Shown: positions 51,339 to 60,180, counted from the first letter of the stretch. The stretch is 64,000 nucleotides of DNA from Pikeienuella litoralis (GCF_037646705.1 NZ_JBBHER010000008.1:140012-204011); one strand, 5' to 3'. Translations and numbers: made by a program. Notes: a model not told the origin generated them from the letters alone.

Positions 51339-52604
51339 ATGGACAGGATCATCGTCAGGGGCGGCGCGCCGCTGAAAGGGCGCATCGCGATCAGCGGCGC
51401 CAAGAACGCGTGCCTCGCGCTGATGCCGGCCGCGCTCCTGACCGAGGAGCCGCTGACCCTGACCAACGCGCCGCGGCTCGCGGACATCCGCACGATGACG
51501 GAGCTCCTGACCTCGCTCGGCTGCGAGATCGCGGCGCTGCAGCAGGGGCGCGTTCTCGCGCTCGGCGCGGCGAACATCGCGAATCACGTCGCCCATTACG
51601 ACATCGTCCGGAAGATGCGCGCCTCCATCCTCGTTCTCGGGCCGCTTCTCGCGCGCGAGGGCCGCGCGGTGGTCTCCCTGCCAGGCGGCTGCGCGATCGG
51701 GGCGCGGCCGGTCGATCTCCACCTGAAGGGGCTTGAGGCGATGGGCGCCGAGATGGAGCTTCGCGACGGCTACGTCCACGCGAAAGCCTCCGGCGGCCTG
51801 AAGGGCGCCGAGTTCACCTTTCCCGTCGTCTCCGTGGGCGCGACGGAGAACCTGCTGATGGCGGCGACGCTCGCCAGGGGCGTCACGGTTCTGGACAACG
51901 CGGCCCGCGAGCCCGAAATCGTCGATCTCGCGCGCTGCCTGCGCGCCATGGGGGCGCGGATCGAGGGCGAAGGCTCCTCGCGCATCACGATTGAAGGCGT
52001 CGAGCGCCTTCATGGCGCGACGCACCGCGTGGTCGCGGATCGGATCGAACTCGGCACATACATGATCGCGCCCGCCATCGCCGGCGGCGAGGTTCTGCTC
52101 GAAGGCGGCGAGCGCGCGCTCGTCTCCGCGTTCGCCGATCAGCTCGAGAACGCGGATATCGAGGTCGCCGAAACGCCGGAAGGGCTGCTGGTTCGGCGGC
52201 GGAACGGCGTGATCCGGCCGATCAGCGTGAAAACCGCGCCGTTCCCCGGCTTCCCGACCGATCTTCAGGCGCAGATGATGACGCTTCTCACCCTCGCCGA
52301 GGGCGAGAGCCGGATCGAGGAGACGATTTTCGAGAACCGCTTCATGCACGTCCCGGAACTGGCGCGGATGGGCGCGGATCTCGATGTCGACGGCGCGGTT
52401 GCGGTGATTCGCGGCGTGGCCGGGCTGAAGGGCGCGCCGGTGATGGCGTCCGACCTCCGGGCGTCGGCGTCTCTCGTGCTCGCCGGGCTTGCGGCGGAGG
52501 GCGAAACCGTCGTCAGCCGCGTCTACCATCTGGATCGCGGCTATGAGCGGGTGGAGGACAAACTCTCCGCCTGCGGCGCGCGGATAGAAAGAGTGAGCGG
52601 ATAA
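51339..52604 (+). CDS. murA: UDP-N-acetylglucosamine 1-carboxyvinyltransferase
   Basis: A 421-residue MurA that transfers enolpyruvate from PEP to UDP-GlcNAc, the first committed step of peptidoglycan synthesis. KNACLALMPAALL near residue 22, and the active-site Cys118 in PGGCAIGARPVDLHLKGLEA are present; a Cys rather than Asp predicts fosfomycin sensitivity at the target. FPTDLQAQMMTLLTLAEGES and DLRASASLVLAGLAAEGETV complete the fold. It heads the murA-DUF2948-hisD block. Confidence 0.96.
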   Translation: MDRIIVRGGAPLKGRIAISGAKNACLALMPAALLTEEPLTLTNAPRLADIRTMTELLTSLGCEIAALQQGRVLALGAANIANHVAHYDIVRKMRASILVLGPLLAREGRAVVSLPGGCAIGARPVDLHLKGLEAMGAEMELRDGYVHAKASGGLKGAEFTFPVVSVGATENLLMAATLARGVTVLDNAAREPEIVDLARCLRAMGARIEGEGSSRITIEGVERLHGATHRVVADRIELGTYMIAPAIAGGEVLLEGGERALVSAFADQLENADIEVAETPEGLLVRRRNGVIRPISVKTAPFPGFPTDLQAQMMTLLTLAEGESRIEETIFENRFMHVPELARMGADLDVDGAVAVIRGVAGLKGAPVMASDLRASASLVLAGLAAEGETVVSRVYHLDRGYERVEDKLSACGARIERVSG

Positions 52605-52606
52605 AC

Positions 52607-53077
52607 ATGGTGCGCGATGCGACATTCGGCGAAGGCGGTGAGGCGGCGCTGCGTCTCCGTGCGATGAGTCCGGAGGATCTCTCGGTGATCTCCGCGTTGA
52701 CGCAGGATGCGGTGGGGAAGGTCGCAAATGTTCACTACGCGCCCCGCCGGCGCAGATTCTCCCTGCTGATCTACCGGTTTCGCTGGGAGGACCACAAACG
52801 GGCGGCGCGTGAGACCCGCAGCTTCGAGCGGGTGGCGTCGGCGCTGACCTTCGACGATGTTCTTCGCGCCCGCGCGGCCGGCCTCGACCCGCGGGAGAAG
52901 GACGCGGTGTTCAATCTGCTCAGCATGACGTTCGAGCCGGAGGAGGACGGCGCCGGCCTGCTTTGCGTCACCTGTTCGGGGCAGGCCACGCTGCAGATGC
53001 AGGTCGAGGCCTTGAATGTCGGGCTGGTCGATCTGACCCGGCCCTGGGCCGCCGGCGGCCAGCCGCAACATTTCTGA
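52607..53077 (+). CDS. DUF2948 family protein
   Basis: A 156-residue protein that matches the DUF2948 family as I recall it, found mainly in alphaproteobacteria and often between murA and hisD. Typical stretches are LRAMSPEDLSVISALTQDAV, RRRFSLLIYRFRWED and SFERVASALTFDDVLRARA. It has no membrane segment or known catalytic motif. It starts 2 bases after the murA stop. Confidence 0.8.
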   Translation: MVRDATFGEGGEAALRLRAMSPEDLSVISALTQDAVGKVANVHYAPRRRRFSLLIYRFRWEDHKRAARETRSFERVASALTFDDVLRARAAGLDPREKDAVFNLLSMTFEPEEDGAGLLCVTCSGQATLQMQVEALNVGLVDLTRPWAAGGQPQHF

Positions 53078-53148
53078 CGCGGGTTTGCGTTGAGCGTCCG
53101 GCCCGCATAAACCGCCGAAGTCGCTCGCCCAAGGGAGCCAGCTCCGCC

Positions 53149-54480
53149 ATGCCGCTACGCCTGTCACACGCAGATCCGGATTTCGACCGCCGCTTCGAGG
53201 CGTTTCTCGACGTGGCGCGCGAGGGGGAGGCCGACGTGGACGCCGCCGTCGCCGCGATCATCGCCGATGTCCGGGCGCGCGGCGTCGAGGCGGTGGTGGA
53301 GCTCACCCGCCGGTTCGACAAGTTCGACGCCGAGCCGGAGACCCTGCGGATCGGCGAGGCGGAGATCGACGCCGCGATCAGGACCGTCCCGGCGGCGGAG
53401 CGCGCCGCTCTGGAGCTCGCGGCCGGGCGGATTCGCGCCTATCACGAACGCCAGAAACCCGAGAACGCCCTCTGGACGGATGAGGCCGGCGCGACGCTCG
53501 GCTGGCGCTGGACGCCGGTGGACAGCGCCGGGCTCTATGTGCCTGGCGGCCTCGCAAGCTATCCCTCCTCGGTGCTGATGAACGCCATTCCGGCGCAGGT
53601 CGCCGGCGTCTCCCGGCTGGTGATGACCGCGCCGACGCCCGAAGGCGCGGCGAACCCGCTCGTGCTTCTGGCGGCGCGGCTCGCCGGGGTGGATGAGATC
53701 TTCCGCGTCGGCGGCGCGCAGGCGATCGCCGCGCTCGCCTATGGCGCCGGGCCGATCCGGCCGGTGGACAAGATCACCGGCCCCGGCAACGCCTTCGTCG
53801 CGGCGGCGAAACGGCGGGTGTTCGGGCGCGTCGGCATCGACATGATCGCCGGCCCGTCCGAGATCCTGATCATCGCCGACTCGCTGAACGATCCCGAATG
53901 GATCGCGCTCGATCTGATGAGCCAGGCCGAGCATGACGAACGCGCGCAAGCGATCCTGATCACCGACGACGCGGACTTCGCCGACAAGGTGGAGGCCGCC
54001 GTCCGCCGCGCGCTGAAGACGCTGGCGCGCGGCCCGATCGCGGCGCAAAGCTGGCGCGCGCATGGCGCGTTGATCGTCGCGCGCGATCTCGGCCACGCCG
54101 CCGAGCTGGCGAACCGGATCGCGCCCGAACATCTGGAGATCTGCGCCAGCGATCCCGAGGCGCTGGCGGAGAAGATCCGCCACGCCGGCGCCATCTTCCT
54201 CGGCGCCCACACGCCGGAGGCGATCGGCGATTACGTCGGGGGGCCGAACCATGTGCTGCCGACGGCGCGCTCGGCCCGGTTCTCCTCCGGCCTGTCCGTG
54301 CTCGATTTCATGAAGCGGACGACGCTGGCGCGGATGAGCCCAGGCGCGCTGGCCGCGATCGGCCCGGCGGCGGAGACGCTGGCGCGCGCCGAGGGGCTCG
54401 AAGCGCACGGGCTTTCCGTGCGTCGGCGGCTCGATGCGATGAACGAGCGCCGCGATGGGAGCGCGTCACACGATGGATGA
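53149..54480 (+). CDS. hisD: Histidinol dehydrogenase
   Basis: A 443-residue zinc-dependent enzyme that oxidises L-histidinol to histidine. VDSAGLYVPGGLASYPSSVL near residue 125, VDKITGPGNAFVAAAKRRVF near 205, the zinc/active-site run LDLMSQAEHDERAQAIL near 255, and the catalytic Glu-His in NRIAPEHLEIC near 325 are complete. The ATG at 53149 gives MPLRLSHADPDFDRRFEAFL, the family start; the open frame continues upstream into DUF2948. It overlaps the next gene by 8 bases. Confidence 0.95.
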   Translation: MPLRLSHADPDFDRRFEAFLDVAREGEADVDAAVAAIIADVRARGVEAVVELTRRFDKFDAEPETLRIGEAEIDAAIRTVPAAERAALELAAGRIRAYHERQKPENALWTDEAGATLGWRWTPVDSAGLYVPGGLASYPSSVLMNAIPAQVAGVSRLVMTAPTPEGAANPLVLLAARLAGVDEIFRVGGAQAIAALAYGAGPIRPVDKITGPGNAFVAAAKRRVFGRVGIDMIAGPSEILIIADSLNDPEWIALDLMSQAEHDERAQAILITDDADFADKVEAAVRRALKTLARGPIAAQSWRAHGALIVARDLGHAAELANRIAPEHLEICASDPEALAEKIRHAGAIFLGAHTPEAIGDYVGGPNHVLPTARSARFSSGLSVLDFMKRTTLARMSPGALAAIGPAAETLARAEGLEAHGLSVRRRLDAMNERRDGSASHDG

Positions 54481-54955
54481 AGACGCGTCAACCGACCGCC
54501 TGATCGACATTTCGCTCGACGCCTCCGGCCTCGCCGCGCCGACGCCGGAGGTGGAGCAGGAGCGAAAGGTCGCGATTTTCGACCTGCTGGAGGAGAACGC
54601 CTTCGCCCTCCCCGGGCGCGCGGCCGGCCCCTATCGGCTGAATCTCGCGGTGAAGGAGCGGCGGCTGGTGTTCGACGTGAGGACCGAGACCGGCGCGGCG
54701 GCGGCCGAGTTTCACCTCTCCCTCTCCCCGTTCCGGCGGATCATCAAGGACTATTTCCAGATCTGCGAGAGCTATTTCGACGCGGTGAAACGTCTGCCGC
54801 CGAGCCAGATCGAGGCGATCGACATGGGGCGGCGCGGCATCCACAACGAAGGCGCCCGGGTGCTGAAGGAGAGGCTCGACGGCAAGGTGACGACCGACGA
54901 TCACACGGCGCGGCGGCTTTTCACGCTGGTCTGCGTGCTGCATTTCCGAGGTTGA
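54473..54955 (+). CDS. UPF0262 family protein
   Basis: A 160-residue protein of UPF0262, a family limited to alphaproteobacteria and typically located after hisD. Characteristic runs are VEQERKVAIFDLLEENAFAL, FHLSLSPFRRIIKDYFQICE and IEAIDMGRRGIHNEGARVLK. The ATG at 54473 overlaps the hisD end by 8 bases, with GGGAG 10 bases upstream. No biochemical function is known to me. Confidence 0.85.
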   Translation: MDEDASTDRLIDISLDASGLAAPTPEVEQERKVAIFDLLEENAFALPGRAAGPYRLNLAVKERRLVFDVRTETGAAAAEFHLSLSPFRRIIKDYFQICESYFDAVKRLPPSQIEAIDMGRRGIHNEGARVLKERLDGKVTTDDHTARRLFTLVCVLHFRG

Positions 54956-54959
54956 GCGA

Positions 54960-55421
54960 GTGGAGGAGGCCCCTCATGGCGCCAGCCTTCCGGGCGCGGT
55001 GCTCTTTTGCTGCGACCACAACGCCGTTCGCTCGCCGATGGCCGAAGGGCTGGCGAAAAAGCTGCTCGGCTCACGCGTCTTCATCCAGTCCGCCGGCGTG
55101 AAGAGCGAGATGGAGGTGGACGGGTTCGCGGTCGAGGTCTGCCGCGAGATCGGCGTAGATCTCAGCCGGCACCGGGTCAAGAGCTTCGAGGATTTCGAGA
55201 ATTGGGGCGAGGATATCGACTCCTACGACCTGATCATCGCGCTGTCGCCCGCGGCGCAGCTGCGCGCGCTGGAGTACACGCGCCACCATGCGATCGAGGT
55301 GGAGTACTGGCCGACTCTCGATCCGACCGGCCTGACGGAGGAACGGGAGGCCAAGCTCAACGCCTATCGGCAGACCCGCGACCAGATCGCCAGACGAATC
55401 CACGAGCGATTCGGCGGTTGA
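54960..55421 (+). CDS. Low-molecular-weight phosphatase family protein
   Basis: A 153-residue protein with the LMW protein-tyrosine phosphatase/arsenate reductase P-loop: LFCCDHNAVRSPMAEGL near residue 16, with the Cys-x3-N-x2-R-S pattern of the family. YWPTLDPTG supplies the general-acid Asp position. The only in-frame start that keeps the beta-strand is GTG at 54960, 5 bases after the UPF0262 stop. A strong GGAGGAGG follows at 54962-54969, which points to an out-of-frame ATG at 54976, so initiation is odd. Confidence 0.82.
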   Translation: MEEAPHGASLPGAVLFCCDHNAVRSPMAEGLAKKLLGSRVFIQSAGVKSEMEVDGFAVEVCREIGVDLSRHRVKSFEDFENWGEDIDSYDLIIALSPAAQLRALEYTRHHAIEVEYWPTLDPTGLTEEREAKLNAYRQTRDQIARRIHERFGG

Positions 55422-55501
55422 GCGCGCAGCCGCTTGCTTTCCCTCCCTTTTGGAGTCAATTACCACGCGCCCATTGCAGGGCGCTCATATTCGGAGACGG
55501 C

Positions 55502-55720
55502 ATGGCCAAGGAAGAAACCCTCGAGTTCCCCGGCGTCGTGACCGAGCTTTTGCCCAACGCGACATTCAGGGTGGAGCTTGAGAACGGCCATGAGATCATC
55601 GCGCACACCGCAGGCAAGATGCGCAAGAACCGCATTCGCGTGCTCGCGGGCGACAAGGTGCAGGTGGAGATGACGCCCTATGACCTGAGCAAGGGCCGCA
55701 TCACCTATCGCTTCAAGTAA
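55502..55720 (+). CDS. infA: Translation initiation factor IF-1
   Basis: A 72-residue S1/OB-fold protein that occupies the ribosomal A site during initiation. The full-length match MAKEETLEFPGVVTELLPNA ... AHTAGKMRKNRIRVLAGDKV ... DLSKGRITYRFK leaves no doubt. It lies 81 bases after the phosphatase gene, which may contain its own promoter. Confidence 0.97.
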   Translation: MAKEETLEFPGVVTELLPNATFRVELENGHEIIAHTAGKMRKNRIRVLAGDKVQVEMTPYDLSKGRITYRFK

Positions 55721-55732
55721 GCGCCGCCGGAG

Positions 55733-56317
55733 ATGCGCCTGATTCTCGGCTCGGGGAGTCCGCGCCGGCGGGAGTTGCTGGCGCAGATCGGCGTCACGCC
55801 TGACGCCATCCGCCCGCCTGATATCGACGAGACGCCGCGAAAGGGCGAGCCGCCCCGGCCGTATTGCGTCCGCATGGCGGCGGAGAAGGCCGCGGCGACC
55901 CAGGCGGGCGCCGACGACGTGGTGCTCGCCGCCGACACCACCGTCGCCGCCGGGCGGCGGATCCTCGGCAAACCGGCGGACCCGGCGGAGGCCGAACGCT
56001 TCCTGCGGCTGCTTTCGGGCCGTCGCCATCAGGTGATCACCGCGGTCACGGTCAGGCGCGGAGAGCGCGCATGGGCGCGGGAGGTGGTGAGCCGGGTGAA
56101 GTTCAAGCGCCTCTCGGAGGACGAGATCGCCGCTTATCTCGCCTCCGGCGAATGGCGCGGCAAGGCGGGCGGATACGCCATCCATGGCCTCGCCGGGGCG
56201 CTCATTCCCTGGATCTCGGGCTCCTTCACCGGCATCGTCGGCCTGCCGCTGACCGAATCCGCCAATCTTCTCCGGGCGGCCGGCTATCCGGTCCTGCTCG
56301 ACGGGCCGGCGAAATGA
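55733..56317 (+). CDS. maf: Maf-family nucleotide pyrophosphatase
   Basis: A 194-residue Maf/Ham1-like enzyme that hydrolyses non-canonical or excess (d)NTPs. The signature LILGSGSPRRRELLAQIGV opens the protein (SxSPRR loop). ETPRKGEPPRPYCVRMAAEK, LAADTTVAAGRRILGKPADP and the C-terminal IHGLAGALIPWISGSFTGIV follow. It starts 12 bases after infA and overlaps the ribonuclease gene by 4 bases. Confidence 0.9.
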   Translation: MRLILGSGSPRRRELLAQIGVTPDAIRPPDIDETPRKGEPPRPYCVRMAAEKAAATQAGADDVVLAADTTVAAGRRILGKPADPAEAERFLRLLSGRRHQVITAVTVRRGERAWAREVVSRVKFKRLSEDEIAAYLASGEWRGKAGGYAIHGLAGALIPWISGSFTGIVGLPLTESANLLRAAGYPVLLDGPAK

Positions 56318-57345
56318 AGGGCCGGCTGATCGCCATCGAGCCCGGCCCGCCGATCATGGCCGCTCTCGTCGTCGAGGGGCGAATCGAAGACCTGCTGATC
56401 GAGCCTCCCGCGGATGAGGAGGCCCCCCGGATCGAGGAGATCCACCGCGTCCGCGTCCGCCGGGTGCTGGGGAGCCAGGGGGCCGCGCTCGTCAAGCTCG
56501 CGGGCGGCGTCGACGGCTATCTCCGGGAGGCGCCCGGCGTCGCCGAGGGGGATCTCGCTCTGGCCGAGGTCACCGGCTTCGCGGAGCGGGGCAAGGCGGT
56601 CCCGCTGACCGCGCGGCGGCTTCATCGCGGCCGCTTCGCCATCCTCACGCCGCTTGCGGAGGGCGTGAACGTCGCCCGGGCGGTCAAGGACCGGGAGGAG
56701 CGCGCGCGCCTCTGCGCGATCGGCGAGGCGGCGCTGGAGGGCGCCAAGGCCGGCCTCATCCTCCGGAGCGCCGCCGTCGGCGCGGACGAGGCCGAAATCA
56801 GGGCGGAGATCGAAGCGTTGATGGCGCGCGAGGCCGCATTGGCCGCCGGCGGCCCGCCCGGCCGGCTCGCGGCGGCGCCCGACGCGGCGGCGCGCGCGCT
56901 CCGGGAATGGGACGCGGAGGACGTGATCCGCGAGCCGGGCGCCTTCGACCGGCTCGGCCTCTGGGACGAGATCGACCGGCTCCGCAGCCCCCGCGTCGAC
57001 CTGACGGGAGGCGGCTGGATGGCGGTCGAGCCGACGGCGGCGCTGATCGCCGTCGATGTGAACACCGGCGGCGATCTCTCGAACGCCGCCGCGGCGCGCG
57101 CCAATCTCGCCGCGGCGGCGGACTTGCCGCGCCAGCTCCGCATTCGCGGGCTCGGCGGGCAGATCGCGGTGGATTTCGCGCCGATGCGCAAGACCGACCG
57201 GAAGGCGGTGGAGTCCGCGCTTCGCCAGGCGCTCTCCACGGATCCGGTGCGGACCACGGTCGCCGGCTGGACGCCGCTCGGCCATCTCGAACTCAGCCGA
57301 AAGAGGGAGCGGCGCGAGACGGCGCCGTTGACGCCCGATGTCTGA
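56314..57345 (+). CDS. Short ribonuclease E/G-family protein
   Basis: A 343-residue RNase E/G catalytic-type protein. An S1-like region covers about 35-100 (GAALVKLAGGVDGYLRE). The DNase I-like catalytic part holds the magnesium ligands Asp248 in IAVDVNTGGDLSN and Asp287 in GLGGQIAVDFAPMRK. It ends soon after, lacking the CPxCxGxG zinc-link and the small domain that dimerise E. coli RNase E and G. Such short forms are usual at this position in Rhodobacterales. It is coupled to maf (4-base overlap) and to yacG (8-base overlap). Confidence 0.88.
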   Translation: MKGRLIAIEPGPPIMAALVVEGRIEDLLIEPPADEEAPRIEEIHRVRVRRVLGSQGAALVKLAGGVDGYLREAPGVAEGDLALAEVTGFAERGKAVPLTARRLHRGRFAILTPLAEGVNVARAVKDREERARLCAIGEAALEGAKAGLILRSAAVGADEAEIRAEIEALMAREAALAAGGPPGRLAAAPDAAARALREWDAEDVIREPGAFDRLGLWDEIDRLRSPRVDLTGGGWMAVEPTAALIAVDVNTGGDLSNAAAARANLAAAADLPRQLRIRGLGGQIAVDFAPMRKTDRKAVESALRQALSTDPVRTTVAGWTPLGHLELSRKRERRETAPLTPDV

Positions 57346-57496
57346 ATGCCCGATCTGCGGCCGCCCGACCGAGCATCGCTGGCGGCCTTTCTGTTCGAAA
57401 CGCTGCGCGGATATCGATCTCGGCCGCTGGCTCTCCGGCGCCTATGTCGTCCCCTCGGACGAACCCGCGCCGGACGACGCGCCGCCCGAAGACTGA
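57338..57496 (+). CDS. yacG: DNA gyrase inhibitor YacG (zinc-binding)
   Basis: A 52-residue protein starting at the ATG within the end of the ribonuclease gene. Its four cysteines are in CPICGRP and FCSKRCADIDLGRWLSGAYV, the exact YacG zinc knuckle. The acidic tail (PSDEPAPDDAPPED) is also typical. YacG binds GyrB and blocks DNA binding. It is easily missed because of its size. Confidence 0.9.
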   Translation: MSECPICGRPTEHRWRPFCSKRCADIDLGRWLSGAYVVPSDEPAPDDAPPED

Positions 57497-57594
57497 CCCT
57501 GCGGCCCCCCGCTCACGCCGCGCGCGGGAGAAAATGCTCTGGACACCCCATCTGCGCTCAAATATACGGGCGCTCGTCAGGCGGCTCCGCCTTG

Positions 57595-57670
<76 letters not shown>

Positions 57671-58215
57671 TTTTCCCTCGATCTTTTTTCCCTCGATCTT
57701 TCAGATACTTGCAGCGGATCCTCTTTCCTGCTCCTCACTTGCTTCTTTCCGGGACTTCACCGGGACTGCAGCCCAGCTTGGGCGCAGTCCGTGAACCGTA
57801 GCAAGAGACGGTGCTGTTGATAAGTTCCAAATTTCGCTCTGTCGGCATGCAGAACGGATCTTCGCCTCTTCACGTCAGTTCCGCGACCTCATGGGGATCG
57901 GTGCTCTCGCATTCCACACCGACGATGTACGCGTCTTTCGGTTTTGCGGCGAAGTCCGGGTAAAATTTTCGGTTTGAGAGCTAGCAGCAAAGCACGAGCC
58001 TTTCGGCGCGACATGGCTGGGAGCCGTCACTGTTCTCATGCGCTCGAACCAGCGACACCGCCGGATAGTGGTGATCTGAACTATGGCCACAAGTCCGAAT
58101 CAGGCGGAGCCGCTCCGACGGTTCGGGGAGAGCCTCTGAATATTTCTTCCCGAATCGTTTCCGCCCACCTGGCGGCGAACCGATCTCCTCTTCGCAACCG
58201 AACAAGGAGACCACA
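57671..58215. other. Non-coding DNA downstream of tRNA-Phe, with a short tandem repeat
   Basis: About 545 bases in which I see no gene. It begins with two copies of a 15-bp unit (TTTTCCCTCGATCTT pattern, 57671-57701) immediately after the tRNA CCA. Base composition is visibly less GC-rich than the housekeeping block and stop codons are frequent, consistent with imported or decayed DNA. I could not find a second copy of the tRNA 3' end up to the window edge. AAGGAG at 58204-58209 serves the next gene. Confidence 0.45.
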
Positions 58216-58419
58216 ATGCACAGCGCCACCCCCACCGGCAGGCTCGTTGACATGTCGACCCTCAACAAAATGCTCCAGCGCTCGCGCGCCAGCATCTACC
58301 GCGATATCGAGCGCAGCGAGTTTCCCGGTCCGCTGAAACTCGGCAGGTCGTCCCGGTGGAGGTTATCCGAGGTCATGGCGTACATTGAAGCCCGGTCCCA
58401 ATCCCGTTTCGAGGACTGA
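58216..58419 (+). CDS. AlpA-family phage/island regulator
   Basis: A 67-residue DNA-binding protein. The MerR-like HTH is clear in LNKMLQRSRASIYRDIERSE, followed by FPGPLKLGRSSRWRLSEVMA and YIEAR; the phrase FPxPxKLGxRSxRWxxxEVxxYI is the AlpA/excisionase signature. These proteins activate integrase or act as excisionases in prophages and islands. AAGGAG is 6 bases before the ATG at 58216; a second ATG at 58252 would remove a short leader. It is the only intact gene in the scar near tRNA-Phe. Confidence 0.85.
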   Translation: MHSATPTGRLVDMSTLNKMLQRSRASIYRDIERSEFPGPLKLGRSSRWRLSEVMAYIEARSQSRFED

Positions 58420-58823
58420 GGCCGCTTCCACGCCGTCCACCTTGGCTGCGCCGCGTTGATACGCAGATCTTGAATTTTCCGAAGGACATGACCGGCCAAG
58501 ATCGGCCTTTGCGGACTTCTGCCAAGGTGCTTGAATTCTGGCCGCGCGCCGGAATGTCAACGTGTATGGACGCCCCCGGCGGAGCAAGGATTTTCTGAAG
58601 ATGGGTCTGGACGGAGCGGTCGAGTTCCTACGTGTATCCGGCCTCAAGTTGCGGCTTTCTACGCCGCGGGCCCTCATGGCGATTCCGCGGACGGGTCCAA
58701 ATTGGCGGATCGCGCTCAAGGGCGCTCCGTTGACATCTGGTTTTCCCGCCCCGTTGCTGTCCCGCGTTCCCATGACCTCCTGTCAGAACTTCCGCTCGGC
58801 CAGATCCGGCGAGGTCTACGACC

Positions 58824-59430
58824 TCATGCCGGAACTCTGTAGGATTCGCCGAGCGAGATAAGCGCCCATGCGACCCGGGCCATCTTGTTCGCCAAGGCGA
58901 CGGCCACGAGCATCTTGGGCTTGCGGCTCAGCATCCGGCCAGCCGAGAATCGGGTTTCGGTCCTCCGGTCCGGCCGGCCGCCTGAATGACAGCCATCGCC
59001 CCGATGATCAGCAGGCGGCGGATGTCCTTTTGTCCCATCTTCGACGTCTCGCCCAATCGTGTTTTTCCACCCGTCGAATGCTGTCTCGAGGTCAGTCCGA
59101 CCCATGCGGCAAAATCCCTGCCCTTGCGGAACATGTCAGTGGGCGGCGCCAGGGTGGCCAAGGTCATGGCCGTGATCGGGCCGATTCCCGGGATGGCGCT
59201 CAGACGCTGCGCCGTTTCATTGGCCTGTATCTCCCGACGGATTCGGAGCGTCAGGTCATCGATGTGGACTGTCAGTTTCTGGATCCCATCGGTCAGGAGC
59301 GTGCAGAGCGACACGACAACGGCAGGCAAGTGCGCCGCATGCTCGGCGACGGCATCTTGCAGCCGCCGGAGGTTCTGCGTCCCCTTCGGCGCGACGAGGC
59401 CATGTTCCGCCAGATGCGCTCGAACGCTAA
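58824..59430 (-). pseudogene. IS110-family transposase, C-terminal remnant with frameshift
   Basis: Reading leftward, the homology begins abruptly at about 59430 (VRAHLAEHGLVAPKG) and runs through the helix-hairpin-helix core AIPGIGPITAMTLATLAPP, GRDFAAWVGLTSRQHSTGGK and KMGQKDIRRLLIIGAMAVIQ. The frame changes around 58930-58975, then MLSRKPKMLVAVALANKMAR and VAWALISLGESYRVPA end at a TGA (58824-58826). The N-terminal RuvC-like half is absent. It is an inactive fragment of an IS110-type element. Its 59430 edge coincides with the end of the recombinase fragment. Confidence 0.85.
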
Positions 59431-59710
59431 CGCGCGAACACCTCATCGAGCAGCGCGTCGACCATGCCCTGACCCTTGCGGCGCTGTGCCGCCGCCACGG
59501 CTTCTCCGTGATAATGGTTGGTGGTTCGCGGATCACACTGAGCTTCGAGCGCCAAGGCCGTCTCCACGCCCTCGGGACCGAGCTGACCCGGCTCGGTGCG
59601 CACGCGGCTGCGTGAGATATGCGCGCCTGTCCCGAAATGCGTCCGCCAGACCGTCGAGGGGTGGCCGCGCGAAAGCATCCGGCCATTCACATGCTGGAAA
59701 AGTGGAGCCT
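59427..59710 (-). pseudogene. Tyrosine recombinase (integrase) C-terminal fragment
   Basis: About 95 residues read as the end of an integrase: APLFQHVNGRMLSRG, then HISRSRVRTE (the HxxR box), then DPRTTNHYHGEAV with the candidate nucleophile Tyr (codon 59511-59513). The spacing from His to Tyr is one residue longer than in XerD as I recall it. The box II histidine (LGH) is replaced by EAQ. The N-terminal part is missing; another frame lies upstream. It ends DALLDEVFAR-stop at 59427. A neighbour excisionase-like gene supports the call, but the match is from memory. Confidence 0.5.
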
Positions 59711-59794
59711 CCTTTTGCATGCTTCGGCGCCGCCTCGGAGACAGTGTAGACCTCGTGGATCTTGACCCGATGGTGAGCGGGGCGGCGGGGCGTC

Positions 59795-59987
59795 CGCCAA
59801 TCCCCCGCCGCAAGCGGCCCGGCCGTATTCTGATGCAGCCGCTCCGCCTCGTAGCGGAGCGCCTCCTCCTCGGGATAGATCACCCGCCGCCAATTTTCAG
59901 GTAACGGGGGCCGATCCCGCGCCACCGCCACTGCTTCAGCGTCCGCGGCGAAATCCGCCACCTCTCCGCCAGTTCATCCTGCGTCAT
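59795..59987 (-). pseudogene. Excisionase-like HTH protein, single-base frameshift
   Basis: The ATG at 59987 (GAGG 9 bases upstream) reads MTQDELAERWRISPRTLKQW, then RWRGIGPRYLKIGGG and a TGA at 59880-59882. In the neighbouring frame the protein continues RVIYPEEEALRYEAERLHQN. Adding one C in the GGCGGCGGG run near 59890 restores the usual KIGGRVIY. The family is the HTH type found beside integrases. This is either decay or a sequencing error; the surrounding remnants favour decay. Confidence 0.65.
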
Positions 59988-60180
59988 ACTCCACATCCTC
60001 ACGCGCCTTTCATTTTCGCTCCGCTGCTCGGGACTGCGCTGCGGTTCACGTCGTAGAAATGCGCTTTGATCGGCAGGAAATCTGTGGACGGAGGGGGGAG
60101 GAATTGTGACTTCCTCGATCGCGAAGTATTTGATTTTATTCGTAGATATCTGTGAAACTGCGATCTCAGTGAGAGTTCGC

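Noticed and set aside
58531..58861. Overlapping plus-strand open frames of about 100 codons between alpA and the IS110 remnant
   Set aside because: No ribosome site or motif; they run into the antisense of the transposase end and look like chance frames in IS flanking DNA.
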